11,127 nucleotides of DNA from DATFXF01 sp035258565 (GTDB taxonomy: Bacteria > Acidobacteriota > Terriglobia > Acidiferrales > UBA7541), in assembly GCA_035258565.1 (NCBI GenBank), contig DATFXF010000364.1, positions 1 to 11,127 on the forward strand, in the 5' to 3' direction. Shown piece by piece: positions 1 through 6,999 of this stretch. Below the pieces are notes generated by a model. That model was not told where the DNA came from. It saw only the letters and a program-made list of their open reading frames with translations, and did no database searches. A program made the translations under genes and the position numbers. Numbering within the stretch: position 1 is the first letter of the stretch; every line of letters begins with the position of its first letter.

Positions 1-119
1 TGACGGCAATCACCACGATGAGGCTGGTTTGCACCACTGCGCCACCACGCCAAGGTTCAGCACCAGCAGAAGGCCTTCAACATTCCGGACAGCGACCCGC
101 CAGTCCGATAGCGTAATCG
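1..119. other. Left edge, no supportable gene
   Basis: This stretch lies beyond the stop codon of the minus-strand lipoprotein gene. All six frames are interrupted or lack a start. The only hint of coding is plus frame 1, open from 22 to a TAG at 109-111 and ending in residues FNIPDSDPPVR, but an in-frame TGA at 19-21 precedes it and no start codon follows. It could be the tail of a frameshifted or decayed gene from outside the window, or chance. I see no clear terminator hairpin. Confidence 0.3.
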
Positions 120-2027
120 CTAGGGCAGGAGCCCATACACGGTGAGCTGGGCTTGTCCGCCGACGTAGACCCTGCCATTGGCAACGGTGGGCACGGTGAA
201 CTTCACCGCCGGCCCAGCCAGGTCGCGGTCACCTGCCTGAGTACTGTTGTACAGTTCCTGAGACACATTGATTGGGTCATACGCGTGCAGAACTGCCGGA
301 CCACTGATGTCGAAAGCGCTGGTGTCCAAGACCCACACGATCCCATTGGTCGAACCATTGGCTGAGACCGCCGGGGATACCGCCCCCGGGAAGCCGAAAA
401 CTGTGTTCGACTGTGAAGTGGGCGTGGTGGAAAGCAGCCCGCCACTGAGCTGAAATGCTTTGAGAAAATCATCTCTGGGCACGAAATAGACATTGTTTCG
501 CCAAAAGGCAGGTGAGCCGAAGATGCCGTTGACGGACACGGGGATGGTTTGCACGATCCGATTGTTGTCGGTGGGGCTGAAATGTCCCATGTTGTCCCGG
601 TCCACGAGATAGCCGTTTCCATCCTTCCCGGCGCCGAGGACTAGATGCGGATGAGCAGTTCCCGTTTGGTCCGGCAGAAGCAGCGGCCCGCTCGAGCCCA
701 GGTCCAGATCATTATCACTGAGAAACACGTGATTGAACGGTGTAAAAAAATCGGCCAGGGTTAAGCCGCCGGCGTTCGCGCTCAATTTGAGGAAGCTATT
801 GCCAAAATCCACGCCCCCGACATTGGCATCGAACGTGCCGTTGCCGGTCACCACGAAGATGTTGCCGCTGGAGTCCGCAGCAGGCCCGTTCGCGCTTTGC
901 CAAATCCCTCCGCGCGAGCCGTTGGGTGTGGCATTGAATACGGCGACCTGCCGGAGTGTGGCCGCATCGTAACCGAGCACCCACCCATGGTACGGGTCAT
1001 TGTCGCCATGGGACGCAAAAGCAAGGTAGACTACGCCATTTGCAAGGAGCAAAGCCGCGCGCTGGTTCTGGCGCAGAGGATTGAACGGCACATTCACGCC
1101 GTCACCTCCATCGCCGGTGCCTGGGACGGAAGCTTGGATGACGACCGGGCCCCCGAACTTCTCTGCGCCGGTGGTAATGTCCAAGGCATGCAGACGTTGG
1201 AGGTAACTTCCGTTCTCCTTCGTTCTCGCCACCACGTAGAGGGTACCTCTCTGAGGATCGATGACCGGCGTTCCGGTGATCCCGATTTCCGGGACAAGGT
1301 CGGCGCTCAGGACATCGTCGCTCGGAACGGTCGTGATCCCAGCATTCGGATCGATGAAGCTGGTCATCCAGACTTGCGAGCAGGCCGTATTATCTGCGTC
1401 GAAAGCAAAGACGCTGTCGTGCTCGGTGGCCACAAACACTAAGTTGTGAGTACCTTTACCGGGGATCGCGAGATTGGCGACGTAGAGCGGCTCGGCGTAC
1501 ACATAGCCATCGACCACGCACGAAAAGATCTTTCCAAATTGTCTCTGATTGACCGTCGTGGGGATGAGAGCAAGTTCCTGCAGGTTTTGCCCGGTCCGTG
1601 CGGTGTCGTTGTGATAGGTGAAGGTACCGGCGTAGTCAGTTACGGCAACCATCGCCGTTGCACTTTGGGTTGGATCGGCCACGCTGGTTGCCCTGATTGT
1701 GTGCGTGCCTGCGCCTGAAGGCGGCCTATACAGCCCTGAAGGAGAGATGGTCCCCACCGTTGAGTTTCCGCCCACGTTGCCGTCCGCCGACCAGGTCACA
1801 CTAGTGTTGCTGGTGTTTTGGACTGTAGCCGTGAATTGCTGCGATTGACTGGTTGTCAAGGCAGCTAAGCGTGGACTGACCAACACCGAGACGTTAGAGG
1901 TAGGGGGTGGTGGATTCACGACCCTCCCACCGTTACAGCCGCTAGCGGCGATCAGCAGGCAGGCCACCCCGATAGGAATAAGCTGCCGAGAGGAACTACG
2001 AAGATTCAGAGAGTAATGCATAGGCAT
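120..2027 (-). CDS. Secreted lipoprotein with bacterial Ig-like domain and PQQ-type beta-propeller
   Basis: A 635-residue predicted lipoprotein. The N-terminus has basic residues, a hydrophobic segment (about 17-28) and a lipobox-like ASGC with the lipidated cysteine at C31, so it should be exported by Sec and anchored in a membrane. A Pro-rich spacer (about 36-44) leads into a bacterial Ig-like domain (about 45-130; SPRLAALTTSQSQQFTATV, then VTWSADG and GTISPSGLYRPP). The rest (about 135-635) repeats strands of the pattern LVFVATEHDSVFAFDAD, GTLYVVARTK and NVYFVPRDDFLKAFQL, typical of PQQ-like beta-propeller blades. No dehydrogenase catalytic set is evident, so a binding or scaffold role is likelier than quinoprotein catalysis; the ligand is unknown. 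ATG at 2027 was chosen; an in-frame ATG at 2021 is equally possible because neither has a clear Shine-Dalgarno. The gene sits 131 bases downstream of the orphan sigma-54 activator on the same strand. Fold assignment is good, function unknown. Confidence 0.9.
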   Translation of the reverse strand: MPMHYSLNLRSSSRQLIPIGVACLLIAASGCNGGRVVNPPPPTSNVSVLVSPRLAALTTSQSQQFTATVQNTSNTSVTWSADGNVGGNSTVGTISPSGLYRPPSGAGTHTIRATSVADPTQSATAMVAVTDYAGTFTYHNDTARTGQNLQELALIPTTVNQRQFGKIFSCVVDGYVYAEPLYVANLAIPGKGTHNLVFVATEHDSVFAFDADNTACSQVWMTSFIDPNAGITTVPSDDVLSADLVPEIGITGTPVIDPQRGTLYVVARTKENGSYLQRLHALDITTGAEKFGGPVVIQASVPGTGDGGDGVNVPFNPLRQNQRAALLLANGVVYLAFASHGDNDPYHGWVLGYDAATLRQVAVFNATPNGSRGGIWQSANGPAADSSGNIFVVTGNGTFDANVGGVDFGNSFLKLSANAGGLTLADFFTPFNHVFLSDNDLDLGSSGPLLLPDQTGTAHPHLVLGAGKDGNGYLVDRDNMGHFSPTDNNRIVQTIPVSVNGIFGSPAFWRNNVYFVPRDDFLKAFQLSGGLLSTTPTSQSNTVFGFPGAVSPAVSANGSTNGIVWVLDTSAFDISGPAVLHAYDPINVSQELYNSTQAGDRDLAGPAVKFTVPTVANGRVYVGGQAQLTVYGLLP

Positions 2028-2158
2028 GAACAGGAAATCGCAAAACTCACTTTACCGAGTTTTTCCGGTTAGCCAGCCGGATGAGCAACGGTGGGCGTCA
2101 CGAATGTCATGCTCCCGGTAATGATGATGGACAAAATGCCGCGAAATGTCATGTTAAT

Positions 2159-3214
2159 TTAATCTGATGGCGTGGCATTTCTCGACGGATCTCTTCGCGG
2201 GCGCTTCGGAGGCAACCCGGTCTGGCGGATCTTGTAGAGAAGAGCGCGATAGCTGATCCTTAGGATCTGAGCTGCCTTCCGCCGGTTCCAGTTAGTGGCC
2301 TGGAGAACGCGAAGGATTAGGTTGCGTTCCACCGCACGGATGGCCTGCTTGGCGATGCGCTTCAGCGGCACCGAGCCGTCTTCGGCAACCTCGATGGTCG
2401 GAGTCGGAGGTTCCGGGTCAGTCAATTCGTTTCGAAAGGCTTCGACCGAGCCCAGCAGCACATATCGCGCGACACAATTCTCGAGCTCGCGGATGTTTCC
2501 AGGCCAGTCGCGTTGCTGAAGCAATTGCATCACTGACTTCGAGAACGGTGGCGTGTTGCGCTGGAAGCGCTCGTTGAAGCGAGTGAGGAAGTAGTCCAGC
2601 ATCAGCGGGATATCTTCGCGGCGGTCGCGAAGCTGCGGCAGCTGGATGCTGATGACGTTGATGCGGTAGAAAAGATCCGGGCGGAAGCTTCCTGAGGTGA
2701 TTTCCTGCTCCAGGTTGCGGTTTGTCGCGCAGATTACGCGCGCTTCGAGTTGATGGTCCTTCCGGTCACCAATCCGGCAGAACTGTCCATCCTGCAGTAA
2801 CTGGAGCAGCTTGGCCTGCAAGCTCGAGTCGAGCTCGGCAATCTCATCGAGGAAGAGCGTGCCGCCGTGCGCAAGTTCAACGCGGCCGGGCTTATTCGTG
2901 TGGGCGCCGGTAAAGGCTCCGCGCTGGTACCCAAATAACTCGCTCTCAAGCAATGTCCCGGGGATGGCGGCGCAATTGACTTGGACGAAGGGTCCATCAG
3001 CCCAGCGTGAAAGCCGGTGGATGAGCTTGGCGAAGACCTCTTTCCCGGTACCACTTTCTCCCTGGATCAACACTGGGACGTTCGTGCCAGCTACCTTCTC
3101 AACCTTTTGACGGACCATGGCCATGCTTTCTGAGTGGCCAAAAATGACGTCCGCCGGGGGCAGATCGCCAATCTTTGCGAAGAGGGAATCTCGAGCCGCC
3201 CCTGTAGCTGCCAT
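2159..3214 (-). CDS. Orphan sigma-54-dependent activator (AAA+ plus Fis HTH, no receiver domain)
   Basis: A 351-residue bacterial enhancer-binding protein. It would hydrolyse ATP to remodel sigma-54 RNA polymerase at -24/-12 promoters. Visible motifs: Walker A GESGTGKE (52-59), the sigma-54-contacting GAFTGA loop (99-104), Walker B LFLDEIAE (120-127), the arginine-rich FRPDLFYRINV segment (177-187), WPGNIRELEN (237-246), and a C-terminal Fis-type helix-turn-helix (about 309-331, ending ISYRALLYKIRQ). Only about 20 residues precede the AAA+ domain, so there is no receiver, GAF or PAS domain; activity may be set by a partner protein, by abundance, or be constitutive, as in PspF-like proteins. 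The frame stays open upstream to 3370, but ATG 3214 is preferred because AGGAGG lies 12 bases before it and the upstream residues do not resemble the family. The helix-turn-helix nearly matches that of the response regulator at 5533-6969. The family is certain; the target is not. Confidence 0.93.
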   Translation of the reverse strand: MAATGAARDSLFAKIGDLPPADVIFGHSESMAMVRQKVEKVAGTNVPVLIQGESGTGKEVFAKLIHRLSRWADGPFVQVNCAAIPGTLLESELFGYQRGAFTGAHTNKPGRVELAHGGTLFLDEIAELDSSLQAKLLQLLQDGQFCRIGDRKDHQLEARVICATNRNLEQEITSGSFRPDLFYRINVISIQLPQLRDRREDIPLMLDYFLTRFNERFQRNTPPFSKSVMQLLQQRDWPGNIRELENCVARYVLLGSVEAFRNELTDPEPPTPTIEVAEDGSVPLKRIAKQAIRAVERNLILRVLQATNWNRRKAAQILRISYRALLYKIRQTGLPPKRPRRDPSRNATPSD

Positions 3215-3226
3215 GGTTGCTAATCG

Positions 3227-3232
3227 CCTCCT
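3227..3232 (-). promoter_or_regulatory. Shine-Dalgarno AGGAGG that sets the start at 3214
   Basis: On the minus strand AGGAGG ends 12 bases before the ATG at 3214. The spacing is a little long, but this is the only strong ribosome-binding site near the N-terminus and it argues against the 52-residue upstream extension that the open frame would allow. Confidence 0.6.
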
Positions 3233-3613
3233 GGTCCCCAGAAGGCAAATAATCCCTGAAAACTTAATAGGCACCCGAATCACCAAAGTCTTCCACTTCC
3301 TAACGGCGGCCAATTGGCAGGTTGATCGACTAGGTATCGCGGTAAACGTTTTATAGTCTTTATGTTGCAAGACTTGGCTTTAAGGGTTTTTGCCTGCTAC
3401 GAGGAACATGCACCTTGGAACAGGAAAAGTATTTCACATCGTTGTAAGAGCGCTTCCCCATTCGGCGGATCGATAAAATCCGATGGCGTGCGCACTTTCC
3501 CCTGAGAGAGCAGGGACCCCCAGCATTGACTATGATCGTATCCCTCGGCTTCCCTCGACGTGCGAGCCGATCTCGGAGGTAAGGGATCAGAGGGCGCCCC
3601 CCCTTGGCTCCCC

Positions 3614-3669
3614 GGCGCAATCGAGCAGCGCGGGCGCTCCTCGATCGCGGTTCAGCGAGGAGTTGCGCC
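3614..3669 (+). ncRNA. Candidate structured RNA element with nested hairpins
   Basis: Two perfect 7-bp complementary arm pairs are nested. GGCGCAA (3614-3620) pairs with TTGCGCC (3663-3669). CTCCTCG (3637-3643) pairs with CGAGGAG (3656-3662), so the 3' arms are directly adjacent. The 16 bases between the 5' arms hold a further self-complementary AGCGC-GG-GCGCT, allowing a branched or alternative fold. No T-tract follows, so it is not a standard terminator. It matches no riboswitch consensus I know; the nearby GGGACGGCAAG is only a weak echo of the c-di-GMP-I (GEMM) core. It could be a 5' leader of the PilZ gene at 3865, a small RNA, or a protein-binding inverted repeat. Confidence 0.3.
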
Positions 3670-3751
3670 TCGGGACGGCAAGAAATCCCCAACGCATCGA
3701 GGCTGTTTCTGGCGCGGGTTCTTCGCTTACTCTACTCGAGGACTCTGCCTA

Positions 3752-3868
3752 ATGAATCCAGCGGCTACTTCTCGAAAGTCATTTTGGGGTGCTATTGTAC
3801 TTTTGGGTAAGCACCCCTTTCCGAGAGGCGAAATATTGATTAGCCTGGCTGGGCGCATGGGCTCGTGA
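3752..3868 (+). CDS. Possible 38-residue leader ORF coupled to the downstream PilZ gene
   Basis: ATG at 3752 opens 38 codons (MNPAATSRKSFWGAIVLLG, then basic and hydrophobic residues) ending at TGA 3866-3868. The stop overlaps the GTG start of the next gene (GTGA, 3865-3868), an arrangement typical of translational coupling. The PilZ gene has no visible Shine-Dalgarno of its own, which makes coupling useful. Against it, the ORF also lacks a ribosome-binding site, has no recognised family and could be chance. It spans the hairpin at 3786-3817. Confidence 0.25.
   Translation: MNPAATSRKSFWGAIVLLGKHPFPRGEILISLAGRMGS
3786..3817 (+). promoter_or_regulatory. 8-bp perfect hairpin upstream of PilZ gene
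   Basis: GGGGTGCT (3786-3793) pairs perfectly with AGCACCCC (3810-3817) across a 16-base loop. Only TTT follows on the plus strand, which is weak for an intrinsic terminator. It ends 47 bases before the GTG of the PilZ gene, where it could act as an attenuator, an RNA-stability element or an operator. Confidence 0.4.
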
Positions 3869-4185
3869 TTACCTCGCTCCGAAACCGGCGGTATCCGCGC
3901 ATAGGCCTTCCCAAAGGAATGCTAGTGGCCTGGCAGGCCTCCGGTGCGCGCATGATCTCGCGGGTGGGGACGCTCGGCATGGGCGGCCTCTTCATCCGCA
4001 CGGCCGATCCGCCCGGGGTGGGAGATATCGTCAAATTGTTTTTTGAGGTGCCGGGTGGCGAGGTACGCGCCCGCGCCGTGGTGCGGGATTGCCAGCCGGG
4101 CAGGGGGATGGGCGTGGAATTCACTGCCATGGGCCACGAGGACCGCGCGCGGCTGGACCGGCTCGTGAGACGCTTATTGGACTAG
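3865..4185 (+). CDS. Small PilZ-domain protein, degenerate second motif
   Basis: A 106-residue protein consisting of a single PilZ domain, the c-di-GMP receptor fold that usually changes a partner's activity on binding the nucleotide. The first motif is good: RRYPR at 8-12 gives the RxxxR arginines. The second, normally [D/N]xSxxG, reads T36-L-G38-M-G-G41, so the Asp/Asn and the Ser are both replaced and c-di-GMP binding may be weak or lost. The later GMGVEF strand (81-86) and the basic C-terminal helix (93-104) fit PilZ. The start is GTG 3865: an in-frame TAG lies at 3841 and no ATG or TTG comes before the conserved region. There is no clear Shine-Dalgarno, but a mini-ORF stop overlaps the start. 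It converges on the CBS gene with 33 bases between their stop codons. Confidence 0.85.
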   Translation: MITSLRNRRYPRIGLPKGMLVAWQASGARMISRVGTLGMGGLFIRTADPPGVGDIVKLFFEVPGGEVRARAVVRDCQPGRGMGVEFTAMGHEDRARLDRLVRRLLD

Positions 4186-4218
4186 TGCTTCTTCGTGTGA
4201 ACGATCGCGGCGGAAAGC

Positions 4219-4653
4219 CTAGCGCTGCGGAAAGAGGAACGCCTCCAGCATGTCGGCACGGGCTTTATGGTCGGAGGCGATCACCTGCAGCAAGTCCGTC
4301 ACAGAAATCATCCCGCGAAATTTTTTGGATTCGTCCACGACCAACAGGTGGTAGATGCTGTGCTTTTCCATCAGGCGCAGGCATTCGTCGAGCGAGATCT
4401 CCGGCGCCACAGTAATCAGATTCGTGCTCATGATTTCATTGACACGCATCCACGCCGGGCATTTGTTCTCGGCCGCGACCTTGTCCGAGATGTCGCTCTG
4501 TGAGATCACGCCGACAAGCTTCCCGGCGGAATCCAGCACGCCCGCAGCGCGCACCTGGCGCTCGCGAAGATAGCCGGCAGCCTCGTGCACGGTCATCAAC
4601 TCGCTGATGGAGAAAACATCCTTGCGAGATTTGATCAGGTCCGCGACTTTCAT
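4219..4653 (-). CDS. Twin CBS-domain protein
   Basis: A 144-residue soluble protein made almost entirely of two CBS domains (about 10-62 and 73-130). These fold together into a Bateman module that usually binds adenine nucleotides or SAM and senses energy or redox state. Diagnostic stretches: VTHE-type start SELMTVHEAAGYL, GVLDSAGKLVGVISQSDI (38-55), IMSTNLITVAPEISLDE (74-90) and LLVVDESKKFRGMISVTDL (103-121). No catalytic or DNA-binding domain is attached, so it probably acts as a stand-alone sensor on an unknown partner. The start at ATG 4653 follows AGGAGG by 6 bases, a near-ideal site; the 27-codon upstream extension is Pro/Arg-rich and unlikely. It lies 181 bases downstream of a PilZ gene on the same strand and might share its transcript. 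Confidence 0.92.
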   Translation of the reverse strand: MKVADLIKSRKDVFSISELMTVHEAAGYLRERQVRAAGVLDSAGKLVGVISQSDISDKVAAENKCPAWMRVNEIMSTNLITVAPEISLDECLRLMEKHSIYHLLVVDESKKFRGMISVTDLLQVIASDHKARADMLEAFLFPQR

Positions 4654-4834
4654 GTCGGGCCTCCTGGGGGGCGGTCCCGCGAACTGGCTCGATGGTAGGA
4701 CGACTCTGCCGCCACGCGCAACCCCCAATCGCACCCGACCAAGTCGCCGAGAGCGCCGGCAAGCGAAGATTCTCCGCGATTGTGAGCTACGGGAGGACGC
4801 TGCCGACGTGCTTGGGTGAGCGAGTGATGTCGGT

Positions 4835-5173
4835 TCAGGAGCGGAGAGATTCGCCGCGGATGATGTCGTAGCGCTCGATCACCGCTGCGACGCCGACGCG
4901 TGGGATGTCGGTGTCGGGATGCTTCTCTACGCGAACTACCTTGCCCTGCGCGCGGACGAAGACTTCTGTACCACGAGTGATTTCGGCAGGCAGCGTAAGC
5001 GTGATGTCCAGCTCGGCACCGGCCGACAGATCCCTGTCGATGGTGAAGTAGACTCCGCGCGTGGAGATGTCGCGGGTCTTGCCATTGCGAGACTCTGCGT
5101 CTCTGTGGATGGGAACACGGATCATGACGGGTAAAGACAAATCGTATCGGCGAGCAGCCCGACGCTCAGTCAT
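4835..5173 (-). CDS. Small PilZ-domain protein, canonical c-di-GMP motifs
   Basis: A 112-residue single PilZ domain. Both c-di-GMP binding motifs are intact: ERRAARRYDL supplies RxxxR (R4/R8 or R5/R9), and D35-I-S37-T-R-G40 is a canonical DxSxxG followed by VYF. Later strands include ELDITLTLP and GKVVRVEK. It should be a cytoplasmic c-di-GMP receptor acting on an unknown partner. ATG 5173 was chosen because GGAGG lies 8 bases upstream; the open frame continues to 5248, but that would place the sigma-54-like promoter (5232-5247) inside the coding sequence. The CBS gene follows downstream on the same strand after 181 bases. The promoter element suggests control by one of the two sigma-54 activators encoded nearby. 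Confidence 0.92.
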   Translation of the reverse strand: MTERRAARRYDLSLPVMIRVPIHRDAESRNGKTRDISTRGVYFTIDRDLSAGAELDITLTLPAEITRGTEVFVRAQGKVVRVEKHPDTDIPRVGVAAVIERYDIIRGESLRS

Positions 5174-5231
5174 TCCCCCCGCCTCCATCCCAGAAGAATA
5201 CAAGCATACTTTCCCCCGCGCTGATAGAGGG

Positions 5232-5247
5232 AGCAACTCGCGTTCCA
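5232..5247 (-). promoter_or_regulatory. Sigma-54 (-24/-12) promoter for the PilZ gene at 5173
   Basis: The minus strand reads TGGAAC-GCGAG-TTGCT from 5247 down to 5232. GG and GC are separated by exactly 10 bases, as sigma-54 requires, and the only departure from TGGCAC-N5-TTGCW is C to A in the -24 block. The predicted transcript start is near 5221, giving a leader of about 48 bases that contains the GGAGG ribosome-binding site. No experiment supports it; support comes from the match, the position and two similar sites at neighbouring c-di-GMP genes. Confidence 0.65.
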
Positions 5248-5304
5248 AAGCGTCAACTCCAGCCCCCCTGCACCAACTTTGAGTTGACTGCGCGACAGCC
5301 GAAT

Positions 5305-5334
5305 CAAGCCCCAGAGCCCCGGCGCCCGGGCTTG
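5305..5334. promoter_or_regulatory. Inverted repeat upstream of the PilZ sigma-54 promoter, candidate activator site
   Basis: CAAGCCC (5305-5311) and GGGCTTG (5328-5334) are a perfect 7-bp inverted repeat with a 16-base spacer. Its centre lies about 72 bases upstream of the -24 element at 5247, a plausible enhancer distance. Assignment as an upstream activating site is an inference; GC-rich repeats of this size also arise by chance. Confidence 0.25.
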
Positions 5335-5532
5335 GGCAAGTCCTCTAGAAACAACACGAAAGTTCAATTGCTGCTGAGCCGCAATGCCTTCGAGCCAACC
5401 TCCCCGGCCCGAGTGAAACTCGAAACAAGTAGTGGAAATCCTCAACGACCAAGGGTCCCGAAGAGAAGCGGATTCCGATCTTGCTTTGCCGTGAATGTGC
5501 AATAGATTGCAAACCTTAGCCCGACGCCCGAC

Positions 5533-6969
5533 CTAGGCGTTTCGATTGGCCGGCACAGTTGGAGCGGACCGCGAGCCGCGCCCTGCGTCCAGGTTAAACT
5601 GGCGCATCTTGTACAGCAGAGCTTTGTAACTGATGCCCAACATGCGCGCTGCGTCCTTGCGGCACCAATGGGTCTTTTCGAGCGCGTCGGCGATGGCTTC
5701 CATCTCCGCTTCATCTTTGAGGCTGCGGACTAGCGCCTTTAGGCCCTGTTCCTTGGGCGGGGCAACCTCCTCGCGCGGAGAGGTGCGCGGCCGGCTCGCC
5801 GCCATCTCCAGCAACTCGCGGAAGCTGCCTTCGTCATCCTCCAGAATGACGTAACGCTTGACGAAGTTTTCGAGTTCACGAAGGTTACCTGGCCACGGGT
5901 AGCGCAGGGCGGCTTCCATCAGGTGCAGCGAAGGTTCGGGGGCTTCTTTTTGGAATTGTTCGCTGTACTTGGTCAGGAAGTGGCGGAACAACATCGGAAT
6001 TTCCGCGGGTCGTTCGCGCAGCGGCGGAATATTGAGCGAGAGAACATTCAACCGGTAGTAGAGGTCTTCGCGGAGGCGACCCGCGCGGATGGCCTCCTCA
6101 ACCTTGACGTTGGTCGCGGCGAGCACGCGCACGTCCACCTGGATCAAGTGGCGGCCGCCGAGGCGCGAATACTGGTGGTCCTGCAGCACGTGCAGCAGCT
6201 TGGCTTGCAGGTGGGGACTCATCTCCGCGATTTCGTCGAGGAAGATCGTTCCTTTCGTGGCCAGCTCAAACTTGCCGGGCTTCGAGCGCACGGCTCCGGT
6301 GAACGCGCCTTGCTCGAAGCCGAACAGCTCCGACTCCAGCAGTTCGCCGGGCAGCGCGGCGCAGTTCACCTTGACAAAGGGCTGCGCGCGGCGCGGCGAA
6401 CGCATATGGATCATGCGCGCCACGACTTCTTTGCCCACGCCACTTTCGCCGCAGATGAAGACCGGCACGTCCACCGGCGCAATCTGAAGGATCTGCTGGC
6501 GGATGCGGATCATCTGCGGGCTGGCGGCGAGGAAGCAGAGATCTTCGGTGAGTTGATCGCAGTACTTGCGCAGCGCCTGGTTCTCTGCGCGCAGCTGCTG
6601 CTTCTGGCGGCACTTCAGCATCGCCGCGTCGAGCTCGGTCTTCTCGAAGGGCTTGGTCAGGTAGTCGTACGCACCCAGACGAATGGCCTCGACGACCGTG
6701 CCTACCTCGTTCGAGCAAGAGAGCATCAGGACGTTGAGCGTGCGATCGATCTGCATCAACTGGCGGAGCGTGTCGAGCCCGTTCAGTTCCGGCATCAGCA
6801 CGTCCAGGATGATGAAGTCCGGACGGACTCCCACGTTGATGCGCTCGAGGGCCTCTTTGCCGGAGCTCAGCGTCTCGACTTCAAAACCGTCCACTTCGAG
6901 CAGGGTCTGCAGGTATTTGCGGATGCTGGGCTCATCGTCCACCACTAGGATCTTTTCTTTCTCGGCCAT
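5533..6969 (-). CDS. NtrC-family response regulator (receiver, sigma-54 AAA+, Fis HTH)
   Basis: A 478-residue three-domain sigma-54 activator. The receiver (about 5-118) has the acidic pair D11/D12, phosphoacceptor D56 in FIILDVLMPELNG, S84 at the switch position and K106 in TKPFEK. The AAA+ domain has Walker A GESGVGKE (174-181), GAFTGA (221-226), Walker B TIFLDEIAE (241-249), REDLYYRLNV (300-309) and WPGNLRELEN (359-368). The C-terminal Fis helix-turn-helix (about 424-460) ends ISYKALLYKMRQ. Phosphorylation by the kinase encoded just upstream should allow oligomerisation and ATP-driven opening of sigma-54 promoters. The ATG at 6969 follows GGAGG by 11 bases and lies 30 bases after the kinase stop, so the two are almost certainly one operon. 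Sigma-54-type promoters at the neighbouring PilZ and GGDEF genes are its most likely targets. No catalytic residue is missing. Confidence 0.97.
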   Translation of the reverse strand: MAEKEKILVVDDEPSIRKYLQTLLEVDGFEVETLSSGKEALERINVGVRPDFIILDVLMPELNGLDTLRQLMQIDRTLNVLMLSCSNEVGTVVEAIRLGAYDYLTKPFEKTELDAAMLKCRQKQQLRAENQALRKYCDQLTEDLCFLAASPQMIRIRQQILQIAPVDVPVFICGESGVGKEVVARMIHMRSPRRAQPFVKVNCAALPGELLESELFGFEQGAFTGAVRSKPGKFELATKGTIFLDEIAEMSPHLQAKLLHVLQDHQYSRLGGRHLIQVDVRVLAATNVKVEEAIRAGRLREDLYYRLNVLSLNIPPLRERPAEIPMLFRHFLTKYSEQFQKEAPEPSLHLMEAALRYPWPGNLRELENFVKRYVILEDDEGSFRELLEMAASRPRTSPREEVAPPKEQGLKALVRSLKDEAEMEAIADALEKTHWCRKDAARMLGISYKALLYKMRQFNLDAGRGSRSAPTVPANRNA

Positions 6970-6999
6970 TCCGTTTCATCCCTCCGAGCGAATTGTACT

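Larger units (their letters stand above)
3215..3864. other. 650-base gene-free stretch between the sigma-54 activator and a PilZ gene
   Basis: This is the divergent region between a minus-strand activator and a plus-strand PilZ gene. It has open frames of up to about 110 codons on both strands, but they are rich in Arg/Pro/Ser/Gly, lack ribosome-binding sites and recognisable domains, and look like chance ORFs in GC-rich DNA. The part nearest the activator (3240-3450) is AT-richer than its surroundings and probably holds that gene's promoter. Two hairpins (3614-3669 and 3786-3817) and a mini-ORF (3752-3868) are listed separately. I found no good -24/-12 site facing either gene. Confidence 0.6.
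5174..5532. other. 359-base region between the PilZ gene and the response regulator
   Basis: It carries the upstream control region of the minus-strand PilZ gene and the 3' flank of the minus-strand response regulator. Short ORFs here (to about 110 codons) have no recognisable content. Besides the -24/-12 site it holds several inverted repeats: GTCAACT (5252-5258) with AGTTGAC (5282-5288), CAACT-TTG-AGTTG (5274-5286), CAAGCCC (5305-5311) with GGGCTTG (5328-5334), and CGAGT-GAA-ACTCG (5410-5422). Any of these could be an activator-binding site; none has a T-tract suggesting termination. Confidence 0.5.

Noticed and set aside
22..111. Plus-strand open frame ending in FNIPDSDPPVR at the left edge, possible gene tail
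   Set aside because: An in-frame TGA at 19-21 with no start codon after it, no recognised family, and too short to call.
897..1442. 181-codon plus-strand ORF inside the lipoprotein gene
   Set aside because: It is antisense to a clear propeller coding sequence and its Arg-rich product resembles no domain.
3284..3296. Minus-strand TGG...TGC pattern upstream of the orphan activator as a sigma-54 site
   Set aside because: TGGTGA-N5-GTGCC keeps only the TGG and TGC cores; too weak to call.
2159..3370. Sigma-54 activator starting at 3370 with a 52-residue extension
   Set aside because: The extension has no family resemblance and AGGAGG precedes the ATG at 3214.
3669..3690. GGGACGGCAAG as a c-di-GMP-I (GEMM) riboswitch core upstream of the PilZ gene
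   Set aside because: The tetraloop receptor and the paired second stem of GEMM are not found around it.
3360..3692. 110-codon minus-strand ORF in the gene-free region
   Set aside because: Arg/Ser/Pro-rich, no ribosome-binding site and no recognisable motif; would also overlap the candidate hairpin element.
5923..6948. 341-codon plus-strand ORF opposite the response regulator
   Set aside because: It mirrors the codon pattern of the regulator (Arg/His/Leu/Val/Glu-rich) and has no domain, a typical antisense shadow in GC-rich DNA.
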